Shown here: positions 1-5,492 of the stretch, one piece after another
Layout: every line of letters starts with the position of its first letter
How positions within the stretch are numbered: position 1 is the first letter of the stretch
NCBI GenBank assembly: GCA_034664395.1
Contig: JAXDHQ010000003.1
Span: 1 to 6,071, forward strand
DNA length: 6,071 nt
From: JAOPZW01 sp034664395
Lineage (GTDB): Bacteria > Actinomycetota > Thermoleophilia > Solirubrobacterales > Solirubrobacteraceae
Direction of reading: 5' to 3'
The notes under the pieces: generated by a model
What the model saw: only the letters and a program-made list of their open reading frames with translations
The model's database searches: none
What the model was told of the DNA's origin: nothing
Translations under genes and position numbers: made by a program

Positions 1-1
1 C

Positions 2-91
2 GCCCGCCATCCCAACGCGCGCGTGGCCGAGGCCGCCTTCGGCCCCGGCGTCTACGAGGCGGTGATGACGACGCTGGCGCAGGGCCGATGA
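2..91 (+). CDS. C-terminal fragment of an unidentified protein
   Basis: This is the last 29 codons of a gene that enters from the left edge and ends in TGA at 89-91. The visible tail reads ARHPNARVAEAAFGPG, then VYEAVMTTLAQGR. Its codons have the G/C-rich third positions seen in the real genes here. The stop overlaps the ATG of the next gene as ATGA, a common sign of translational coupling, so the two genes probably share a transcript. There is too little sequence to name a family, and I recognise no motif. Confidence 0.6.
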   Translation, partial: ARHPNARVAEAAFGPGVYEAVMTTLAQGR

Positions 92-744
92 GGGCGCTGC
101 TCCTCGCGCTCGCGCTGGCCTGGCTCCATCCGCCGGCCCCGGTCGTGTTCGGCCACTCAGTGCAGGGCCGCCCGATCGGCGTGACCCACGTCGGCGACCC
201 GGCGGCGACGCGGACGATCCTGGTCGTCGGGGTGGTGCACGGCAACGAGCCCGCCGGGCGCGGGATCGTCGCCGCGCTGCGGCTCGCCACGCCGCCGCCC
301 GGGACCGAGCTGCTGCTCGTCCAGGACCTCAACCCCGACGGCTTCGCGCATCGCACGCGCGCGAACGCCGACGGCGTCGACCTCAATCGCAACTCGCCCG
401 TGGGCTGGGCCGGCGCCGGACGCAGGCCGTGGTCGGAGCCCGAGACGCGCGCGCTGCGCGCGCTGATCCTGCGCGAGCGCCCGACCCTGACGATCTACTA
501 CCACCAGCCCTTCGGCCTGGTCGACCTGCCCGAGACCGGCGATCCGGCGCCGTCGCGGCGCTACGCGCGGATCTCCGGCCTGCCCCTGCGCCGCCTCGCC
601 CCGCGCCCGGGCAGCCTCTCGCGCTGGGAGAACGCGCGGATCAGGCCCGGCTCGGCGTTCGTGGTCGAGCTGCCACCGGGACCGCTCGCGCCGGCGGCGC
701 GCGACCGCCACGTCGCGGCCGTGCTGGCCCTGCTGCGCGGGTAG
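88..744 (+). CDS. M14 family zinc carboxypeptidase, MpaA-like (murein peptide amidase)
   Basis: Predicted metallocarboxypeptidase of 218 residues. The E. coli relative MpaA cleaves the gamma-D-Glu-diaminopimelate bond of murein peptides, and a role in cell-wall peptide turnover is inferred from that likeness. Zinc ligands are visible as HGNE (H51, E54) and H139 in YYHQPFG. The stretch NPDGFAHRTRANADGVDLNR (82-101) carries the substrate-binding Arg and Asn-Arg typical of M14. E194 in VVELPPG is the expected catalytic glutamate. SEPETRAL (116-123) is also typical of this subfamily. The N-terminus (MRALLLALALAWLHPPAP) is hydrophobic and looks like a short signal peptide, although it has only one Arg before the core. 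That would place the enzyme outside the membrane, whereas E. coli MpaA is cytoplasmic. The start overlaps the upstream stop as ATGA with no strong ribosome binding site, implying coupling. Length is slightly short for the family (about 240) but all key residues are present. The exact substrate is not certain. Confidence 0.85.
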   Translation: MRALLLALALAWLHPPAPVVFGHSVQGRPIGVTHVGDPAATRTILVVGVVHGNEPAGRGIVAALRLATPPPGTELLLVQDLNPDGFAHRTRANADGVDLNRNSPVGWAGAGRRPWSEPETRALRALILRERPTLTIYYHQPFGLVDLPETGDPAPSRRYARISGLPLRRLAPRPGSLSRWENARIRPGSAFVVELPPGPLAPAARDRHVAAVLALLRG

Positions 745-752
745 GTCGCTGC

Positions 753-1739
753 CTAGATCACCTCGGCCAGCGACGCCGCGGCCGCCGCGATCGCGGCGAG
801 GTCGCCGGCCTCGACGATGCGCTGGAGGTCGAGGACCCGCGCCCCGAACGGGTCGAGGTCGTTGCGGCCGACGATCGCGAAGCAGGGCACGCCGCCCTGG
901 CGCGCGCGGGTGGCGATCTCGCCCGCGACCTTCCCCTGCAGCGTCTGCTCGTCGATGCGGCCCTCGCCGACGATCACGGCCCGGGCGGCGCGCATGCGCG
1001 CGTCGAAGCCCAGCTCGCCGAGGATGAAGCCGGCGCCGGGCTCGAGCGCCGCGCCGTATCGAGCCCACAGCCCGCCGCTGAGGCCGCCGGCGCAGCCGGT
1101 GCGCTCGACGCCGGTGGGGTCGCGGGGGAGCTCTCGCGCCAGTGCGCGCAGCCGCGCGGTGAGCCGGCGCACCGCCTCGGGATTGGCGCCCTTCTGAGGT
1201 CCGAAGACCTCGGCGGCGCGCTCGAACGGCGTGCGCACGTCGCACAGGCAGACGATGCGCGCGCCGTCGAGTCCGCCGGCCTCCTCGATGGCGGCGATGG
1301 CGCCGGCGCCGCCGTCGGTCGTCGCGCTCCCGCCGCAGGCGACGAGCACCACCCGGGCGCCCGCGTCCACGGCGGCGACGATGAGCTCGCCGGTCCCGCG
1401 GGTCGACGCGGCCTCGGCGTCGCGCTCGTCCGGGGCGACGAGGGCGAGCCCGCTCGCCTGCGCCATCTCGACCACCGCTGCGCCGCCGTCCTCGAGCAGT
1501 CCGAACCCGGCGCGGACCTCGCGCCCGAGCGGGTCGTGCACGGTCGCGGCCGTCGTCTCGCCTCCGAGCGCGGTGAGCAGCGCCTCCATCGTCCCCTCGC
1601 CGCCGTCGGCGACCGGGCACAGGTCGGGCGGCGCCAGCCCCGCGGACTCCAGGCCGCGGCCGATCGCGGCGGCGACCTCGGTGGCGCGGAACGTGCCCTT
1701 GAACGAGTCGGGGGCGACGAGCACCGGTCGGTCGGTCAT
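753..1739 (-). CDS. glycerate 2-kinase (GlxK/GarK family), compact form
   Basis: This kinase phosphorylates D-glycerate with ATP to 2-phosphoglycerate, feeding glyoxylate, glycerate or serine-derived carbon into lower glycolysis in the cytoplasm. Family hallmarks run in order through the 328 residues: APDSFKGTF (9-17), VADGGEGTMEALL (43-55), GTGEL (115-119), GGSATTDGGAGA (136-147), CDVRTPFERAAEVFGPQKGA (166-185), CAGGLSGGL (216-224) and GEGRIDEQTLQGK (258-270). I chose the ATG at 1739 because MTDRPVLVAPDSFKG begins as relatives do. The frame stays open to 1823, with another ATG at 1754, but that extension would run antisense through the polymerase start and has no family resemblance. Relatives are usually about 380 residues. 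The shortfall lies mainly after GGAGA, where only about 20 residues separate it from the CDV motif. It converges on the peptidase gene with 8 bases between stops and diverges from the polymerase. No Shine-Dalgarno is visible, so a leaderless message is likely. Confidence 0.9.
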   Translation of the reverse strand: MTDRPVLVAPDSFKGTFRATEVAAAIGRGLESAGLAPPDLCPVADGGEGTMEALLTALGGETTAATVHDPLGREVRAGFGLLEDGGAAVVEMAQASGLALVAPDERDAEAASTRGTGELIVAAVDAGARVVLVACGGSATTDGGAGAIAAIEEAGGLDGARIVCLCDVRTPFERAAEVFGPQKGANPEAVRRLTARLRALARELPRDPTGVERTGCAGGLSGGLWARYGAALEPGAGFILGELGFDARMRAARAVIVGEGRIDEQTLQGKVAGEIATRARQGGVPCFAIVGRNDLDPFGARVLDLQRIVEAGDLAAIAAAAASLAEVI

Positions 1740-1755
1740 GCTTGTTGGGGCCATG
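1737..1755. promoter_or_regulatory. start-codon region of the divergent kinase/polymerase pair
   Basis: CATG at 1737-1740 contains the - strand ATG of the glycerate kinase (1739-1737) and, offset by one base, a + strand ATG (1738-1740) in frame with the polymerase. The preferred polymerase ATG follows at 1753. Only 13 bases separate the two preferred starts. There is no room for a promoter in between, so the promoter of each gene must lie inside the coding sequence of the other. I see no clear Shine-Dalgarno on either strand. GGGG at 1747-1750 is only 2 bases before the polymerase ATG, which is too close. Leaderless messages would fit. Three tandem GGTC units (1726-1737) abut the kinase start. 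Confidence 0.45.
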
Positions 1756-2769
1756 GCTGCCGCGAAGGAGTACACGACGATCGAGGTCTCCGGCCACGAG
1801 CTGCGGATCTCCAGCCCGAGCAAGGTCTTCTTTCCCGAGGGCGGATGGACGAAGCTGGACCTCGTCCACTACTACCTGGAGTGCGCCGAGCCGACCGTCC
1901 GCGGGCTCTACGACCGCCCCACCGTGCTCAAGCGCTACAAGGACGGGATCACCGGCGAGGTCTTCTTCCAGAAGCGCGTCCCCGAGAAGCGACCGGAGTG
2001 GCTGCAGACGGCGACCGTGCACTTCCCGTCCGGGCGCAGCGCCACCGAGCTCGTCCCCAACGACGCCGCCCACCTCGTCTGGGGCGTCAACCTGGGCAAC
2101 ATCGACTGGAACCCGTGGCCGGTGCGCCGCGCCGACCTCGACCACCCCGACGAGCTGCGCATCGACCTCGACCCGACGCCCGGCGTCGCGTGGAGCGAGG
2201 TCCGCGCCGTGGCCCTGTGCGCGGGCGACGTCCTGCGCGAGCACGGCATGACCGGCTACCCGAAGACCAGCGGCTCGCGAGGGATCCACGTCAACGTGCG
2301 CATCGAGCCGCGCTGGAGCTTCACCGAGGTCCGCCGCGCCGCCCTGGCCCTGGCCCGCGAGGTCGAGCGCCGCATGCCGGGCCGCGCGACCTCGAAGTGG
2401 TGGAAGGAGGAGCGCGTCGGCGTCTTCCTCGACTACAACCAGAACGCGCGCGACCGCACCGTCGCCTCGCAGTACTCGGTCCGCGCGGTGCCCGACGCGC
2501 GCGTGTCGTGCCCGCTGCGCTGGGACGAGGTCGCCGACGTCGAGCCCGGCGACCTGCGCCTCGACACCGTCCCCGCCCGCCTGCGCGAGGTCGGCGACCC
2601 GGCGGCGACCATCGACGACGTCCACCACTCGCTCGACCCCCTGCTCGAGCTCGCCCGCCGCGACGAGGAGGAGGGCCTGGGCGACGCGCCGTGGCCGCCG
2701 CACTTCGCCAAGCAGGCCGGCGAGCCCAGGCGCGTGCAGCCGAGCCGCGCCCGGCCAGAGCCGTCGTAG
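1753..2769 (+). CDS. stand-alone LigD-type primase-polymerase (PolD/Prim-PolC-like)
   Basis: Archaeo-eukaryotic primase superfamily polymerase of 338 residues, equivalent to the polymerase domain of LigD but without ligase or nuclease domains. Such enzymes fill short gaps and add (ribo)nucleotides at DNA ends during repair. Visible features in order: the N-terminal SSPSKVFFPEGGWTK (20-34), FFQKRVPEKRPEW (71-83), the metal-binding RIDLDPTPG with D138 and D140, the nucleotide-binding KTSGSRGIHV (171-180) with H179, the third acidic residue D227 in FLDYNQNARDRT, and YSVRAVPDARVSCPLRWDEV (241-260). All catalytic residues are intact. The C-terminal 30 residues are a basic, proline-rich tail that is probably disordered. 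I prefer the ATG at 1753, where MAAAKEYTTIEVSGHEL precedes the conserved region. An in-frame ATG at 1738 would add five residues and overlap the kinase start. The ATP-dependent ligase gene lies just downstream in opposite orientation. The closest known counterparts are mycobacterial PolD1 (also called Prim-PolC), which sits beside LigC. Confidence 0.9.
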   Translation: MAAAKEYTTIEVSGHELRISSPSKVFFPEGGWTKLDLVHYYLECAEPTVRGLYDRPTVLKRYKDGITGEVFFQKRVPEKRPEWLQTATVHFPSGRSATELVPNDAAHLVWGVNLGNIDWNPWPVRRADLDHPDELRIDLDPTPGVAWSEVRAVALCAGDVLREHGMTGYPKTSGSRGIHVNVRIEPRWSFTEVRRAALALAREVERRMPGRATSKWWKEERVGVFLDYNQNARDRTVASQYSVRAVPDARVSCPLRWDEVADVEPGDLRLDTVPARLREVGDPAATIDDVHHSLDPLLELARRDEEEGLGDAPWPPHFAKQAGEPRRVQPSRARPEPS

Positions 2770-2770
2770 G

Positions 2771-2790
2771 CGGTGATACGGGGATCACCG
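2771..2790. terminator. perfect inverted repeat between convergent genes, possible bidirectional terminator
   Basis: CGGTGAT (2771-2777) pairs exactly with ATCACCG (2784-2790) around a six-base loop, starting two bases after the polymerase stop codon. A weaker GGGG/CCCC stem (2794-2797 with 2807-2810) follows directly. The position, in the 88-base gap between two convergent genes, suggests transcription termination or protection of 3' ends for both directions. There is no run of T on either strand, so it is not a textbook intrinsic terminator, though U-poor hairpins are common at gene ends in high-GC actinobacteria. An operator role is possible but less likely between two 3' ends. I see nothing else in 2811-2857. 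Confidence 0.4.
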
Positions 2791-2857
2791 GTAGGGGATA
2801 AAGAAGCCCCCGGTCCGCGTCCTCTGGCGAGCGCTCCATGCGCGCGGTCCTACCGGC

Positions 2858-3784
2858 TCAGGAGTCGAGCTGCTCGACCGTGCACGCGGCCGGCGGCTTG
2901 TCGTCGCGCCAGCGCTGGACCTTCGTGCCGTGGCGGATGCGCCCGTCGGAGACGTGGTCGAAGGTCACCTCGACCACGAGCTCGGGGCGCAGCGCGACCC
3001 ATTCGAGGTCGCGCCCCGCCGACCACCGGCTGGGCTCGCCGGTGCCGCGCTCGCCGGTCTCGTACGGGCGCAGGCGCTCGACGAGCTCGCGCTTCTCGCG
3101 GGCGCTGAACCCGCTGGAGTGGCCGACCTCGTGCAGGCGCCCGTCGCCCCCGTAGAGCCCGAGGATGATCGCGCCGACCGTGCCCTCGGCCTTGCCCGGG
3201 CGCCAGCCCATGACCACGGCGTCGATCGTGCGCACGCGCTTGACCTTGACCATCCCGGTGCGCTCGCCCGAGAGATACGGCGCCGCGGTCTCCTTGGCGA
3301 TCACGCCCTCGGCCTCGTGCAGCCAGTGCTCGGCCTCGGCCGCCGAGCGCACCATCGGGGTGAGCGCGACCGGCTCGGCGACGTGCGCCTCCAGCGCCGC
3401 GCGGCGCTCGTCGTAGGGAAGATCGAGCAGCAGCTCGTCGTCGCGGGCGAGGAGGTCGAAGGCGTAGTAGGTCGCGGGCGTCTCGGCCGCCAGGCGCGCG
3501 ATGCGCGAGGCGGCGGGGTGGATGCGCTGGCCGAGGGTGTCGAACGAGGCGGCGACGATCTCGCCGTCGAGCACGTAGCGCCCGGGCGGGAAGCGCAGCT
3601 CAGGGAAGTAGCGCGTCAGCGGCTTGCCGTTGCGCGACTGCAGGTCGACCTCGTCGCCGTCGACGAACGCGATCGCGCGGAAGCCGTCCCACTTGGGCTC
3701 GTAGGCCCAGCCGTCACCCTCGGGAAGGCTGGTGCGCGAGCGAGCGAGCTGAGGCGGGAACGGGGGCGTCAGCGGGAGGGACAC
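2858..3784 (-). CDS. ligC: ATP-dependent DNA ligase, LigC type
   Basis: Seals nicks in duplex DNA through a covalent ligase-AMP intermediate. It has 308 residues and only the two core domains. The nucleotidyltransferase domain shows motif I EPKWDGFRA with the AMP-accepting lysine K31, SRNGK (50-54), YVLDGEIV (70-77) with E75, YYAFDLL (106-112), motif IV EGVIAKE (159-165) and motif V MVKVKRV (178-184). The OB-fold domain follows, ending in RHGTKVQRWRDDKPP (284-298), the motif VI region. It lacks the LigD polymerase and nuclease domains. The segment order and the ending CTVEQLDS resemble mycobacterial LigC, which is longer (about 350), with much of the shortening between residues 110 and 165. 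Motif IV ends KE where KR is usual. The start is GTG, supported by the LPLTPPFPPQLARS opening and by AAGGTGG six bases upstream. The gene is last in a - strand unit after the SDR and EamA genes and overlaps the EamA end by 71 bases. It converges on the stand-alone polymerase, its likely partner in repair. Confidence 0.9.
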   Translation of the reverse strand: MSLPLTPPFPPQLARSRTSLPEGDGWAYEPKWDGFRAIAFVDGDEVDLQSRNGKPLTRYFPELRFPPGRYVLDGEIVAASFDTLGQRIHPAASRIARLAAETPATYYAFDLLARDDELLLDLPYDERRAALEAHVAEPVALTPMVRSAAEAEHWLHEAEGVIAKETAAPYLSGERTGMVKVKRVRTIDAVVMGWRPGKAEGTVGAIILGLYGGDGRLHEVGHSSGFSAREKRELVERLRPYETGERGTGEPSRWSAGRDLEWVALRPELVVEVTFDHVSDGRIRHGTKVQRWRDDKPPAACTVEQLDS

Positions 3785-4670
3785 TCGCGCCCACCTTAGC
3801 CTGCAGCAGCGCGACGGCAGCGAGCACCAGCGCCCCGCCGGCGATCTGCACCGGCGCGAGGTGCTCGCCGAACGCCAGCATGGCCGCGGCGACGGTGACG
3901 ACGGGCTCGAAGGTCGAGGCGATCGAGGCCGTCGCCGGGCCGACCTTGGGCAAGCCGGCGAGGAAGGCGCTGATCGGCAGCACGGTGCTGACCAGCGCCA
4001 GGGCCGCGATCCAGGCCCAGCCGGCCGCCGGGAAGCCGAGGTGCAGCGACCCGGTGGTCAGGCCGACGGCCCAGAGGGCCACCGCCGCGCCGGTGGTCAC
4101 CAGGGCGCTGAGCAGGAACGGGTCCAGGCGGCCGACGACGCGGTCGGCGACCAGGATGTAGACCGCGTAGACCGAGGCCGCGCCGATGGCCAGGCCCACG
4201 CCGATCGTGTCGAGGCCGCCCCCGCCGCCCGCGGCCAGGACGAGCCCGGTCCCCGTCGTCGCCAGCGCCAGCGCGGCCACGCGCCGGCGGTCGGCGCGCT
4301 CGCGGCCGAGCGCCAGCGCTCCGGCGAAGACCAGCGCCGGATAGGTGTAGAGCAGCAGCGCGGTCAGCGACGCGTCCATCCGCGTCAGCGCCCCGAAGTA
4401 GCCCGCCGACTGCAGCGTGTAGCCGAACGCGCCCAGACCGAGGCCGGTGAGCACGACGCGGCGGGACGGCAGCACGATCCGCGGCCCGCGCGCCGCCACG
4501 ATGCCCCAGAACGCGAGCGCCGCCAGGCCGAAGCGCAGGGCGAGCAGGGTGAGGACCGGGACGTCGTTGCGATACGCCTCCTTGGCGAAGATCGCCATCA
4601 GCCCGAAGCCGACGGCGGACAGGAGGCAGAGCGCGACGCCCCGCCGGTGCGTTCGCGCGGCCGAGGTCAT
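3714..4670 (-). CDS. EamA/DMT family membrane transporter
   Basis: Integral membrane protein of the drug/metabolite transporter superfamily, 318 residues, with two EamA repeats of about five helices each (about 11-147 and 155-290). Members export amino acids, metabolites or drugs, and the substrate cannot be read from the sequence. Visible features: the first helix GVALCLLSAVGFGLMAIFAK (11-30), ALRFGLAALAF (44-54) with the usual helix-2 Arg, YTYPALVFAGALALGRE (108-124), the start of the second half at GVGLAIGAASVYAVYIL (157-173), and the family signature around GPATASIASTFEPV (244-257) followed by GEHLAPVQIAGGALV (268-282). The start ATG overlaps the SDR stop as ATGA, so translation is probably coupled. 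The transport fold ends near residue 292. The remaining 26 or so residues are a polar Pro/Ala-rich tail that overlaps the ligase gene in another frame. That tail may exist only because the ligase start lies there. Confidence 0.88.
   Translation of the reverse strand: MTSAARTHRRGVALCLLSAVGFGLMAIFAKEAYRNDVPVLTLLALRFGLAALAFWGIVAARGPRIVLPSRRVVLTGLGLGAFGYTLQSAGYFGALTRMDASLTALLLYTYPALVFAGALALGRERADRRRVAALALATTGTGLVLAAGGGGGLDTIGVGLAIGAASVYAVYILVADRVVGRLDPFLLSALVTTGAAVALWAVGLTTGSLHLGFPAAGWAWIAALALVSTVLPISAFLAGLPKVGPATASIASTFEPVVTVAAAMLAFGEHLAPVQIAGGALVLAAVALLQAKVGASVPPADAPVPASARSLAHQPSRG
3791..3797 (-). promoter_or_regulatory. ribosome binding site of the ligase gene
   Basis: Read on the - strand this is AAGGTGG, one mismatch from AAGGAGG, six bases before the GTG at 3784. 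It lies inside the 3' part of the EamA gene. It decides the start in favour of GTG 3784 over any later codon. It also means the ligase can recruit ribosomes independently, although transcription probably comes from upstream of the SDR gene. Confidence 0.55.
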
Positions 4671-5464
4671 CCGCGCCGCGGCGCCGCGCTGTCGCCGCGC
4701 AGGCGGCGCAGCAGCGCGTCGCCCACCTTCGGGCTGAGGCCGTGGGCCACGCCCAGCGCGCGCACGAAGGGCGGATAGAAGACGTGGCGCGCGTCGGCCT
4801 CGATCGCCGCGAGCACGCGCCGCACCAGCTCCTCGGGCGCCGCCGCCCGCTCGCCGCCGCGGTACCACGGGGGCATCCGGTCCTTCTCGTGGTCGTGCAG
4901 CGAGGTGGCGATCTCGCCCGGGTAGACGGTCGTCACCGAGACGCCGGTCCCCGCCAGCTCGTGGCGCAGCGCCTCGGCGAACATCCGCTGCGCGGCCTTC
5001 GTCGCGCCGTAGACGGCGGCGCCCGGGAACGAGCGCAGGCCGGCGCCGCTGGAGACCACGACGACGTGCCCGCGCCCGGCGGCGAGCATCGGCGGCAGGC
5101 CGAAGTGGACGGTGTGCAGCGTCCCGTGCCAGTTGACCGCGCTCATGGCCAGGGCGTCGGCGAGCGGCTGGTCGCGGAACGGCTGGTAGTGGGTGATCCC
5201 GGCGTTGGCGACCAGCAGCTCCAGGCCGCCGGCGCGCTCGACGAACTCCTCGACCGCGGCCCGCGTCGAGTCGGCGTCGGTCACGTCGCAGGCGAGGACG
5301 TGATGCTCGCCGGGCAGCTCGGCGGCCAGCGCGTCGAGCTCGTCGGTCGAGCGCGCCGCCAGGCCGAGGACCGCGCCGCGCGCCGCCAGGGCCCGGCACA
5401 GGGCGCGGCCGATGCCGCGCGACGCGCCCGTGACCAGGGCACGCGTGCCAGGCGTCACCTGCAT
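4667..5464 (-). CDS. short-chain dehydrogenase/reductase (classical SDR)
   Basis: NAD(P)-dependent oxidoreductase of 265 residues, a normal length for a classical SDR. It has TGASRGIG (12-19) for cofactor binding, CDVTDAD (59-65), NAGI (87-90), the active-site Asn N111, S139 in VVVSSGAGL, the YGATK catalytic pair Y152/K156 with the standard 13-residue spacing from the serine, and YPGEIATSLH (181-190). R38 after the second strand (LAARS) hints at NADPH preference, as in many SDRs. The substrate is unknown. The C-terminal stretch (VFYPPFVRALGVAHGLSPKV, 228-247) resembles the membrane- or lipid-facing end of several SDRs but does not identify one. The frame is open to 5599, but MQVTPGTRALVTGASRG is the family-like start, and upstream codons would run through the divergent regulator. 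It is the first gene of the unit that continues into EamA and LigC. Confidence 0.88.
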   Translation of the reverse strand: MQVTPGTRALVTGASRGIGRALCRALAARGAVLGLAARSTDELDALAAELPGEHHVLACDVTDADSTRAAVEEFVERAGGLELLVANAGITHYQPFRDQPLADALAMSAVNWHGTLHTVHFGLPPMLAAGRGHVVVVSSGAGLRSFPGAAVYGATKAAQRMFAEALRHELAGTGVSVTTVYPGEIATSLHDHEKDRMPPWYRGGERAAAPEELVRRVLAAIEADARHVFYPPFVRALGVAHGLSPKVGDALLRRLRGDSAAPRRG

Positions 5465-5492
5465 GGGGCCGGAGCCTATTACGATGGCCCTC
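5465..5492. promoter_or_regulatory. divergent promoter region, SDR unit versus DtxR-type regulator
   Basis: Only 28 bases separate the two preferred starts. On the + strand TACGAT (5480-5485) fits a TANNNT -10 element and would place transcription start at or very near the ATG at 5493, giving a leaderless message. On the - strand TAGGCT (5478-5473) sits nine bases before the SDR ATG and could act the same way. No convincing -35 is seen on either strand. GGGCC (5466-5470) and GGCCC (5486-5490) form an inverted repeat across the region that could be an operator. GGAG at 5471-5474 could instead serve as a ribosome binding site for an alternative regulator ATG at 5484. The assignments rest on pattern only. 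Confidence 0.35.

Noticed and set aside
1231..1752. N-terminal extension of the polymerase frame upstream of 1738
   Set aside because: The extra 170 or so codons run antisense through the glycerate kinase motifs and are Ser/Ala/Pro-rich with no homology-like pattern. The family-like start is at 1753.
157..2703. A very long - strand open frame of about 848 codons across the peptidase, kinase and polymerase genes
   Set aside because: It crosses three genes with clear family motifs. Its translation is Arg/Ala/Gly/Asp-rich and has no recognisable domain. Frames with few stops are expected opposite GC-rich genes.
429..2801. A long + strand open frame of about 790 codons overlapping the same genes in another frame
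   Set aside because: Low-complexity Arg/Ala/Pro composition and conflict with well-supported genes on both strands mark it as a compositional shadow.
2864..2878. Inverted repeat GTCGAG/CTCGAC near the ligase 3' end, considered as a terminator stem
   Set aside because: It lies inside the last codons (VEQLDS) of the ligase, and GTCGAG/CTCGAC words are frequent in this GC-rich coding DNA.
2930..3799. Long + strand open frame opposite the ligase
   Set aside because: It is the reverse of the ligase coding sequence, with no motif of its own.
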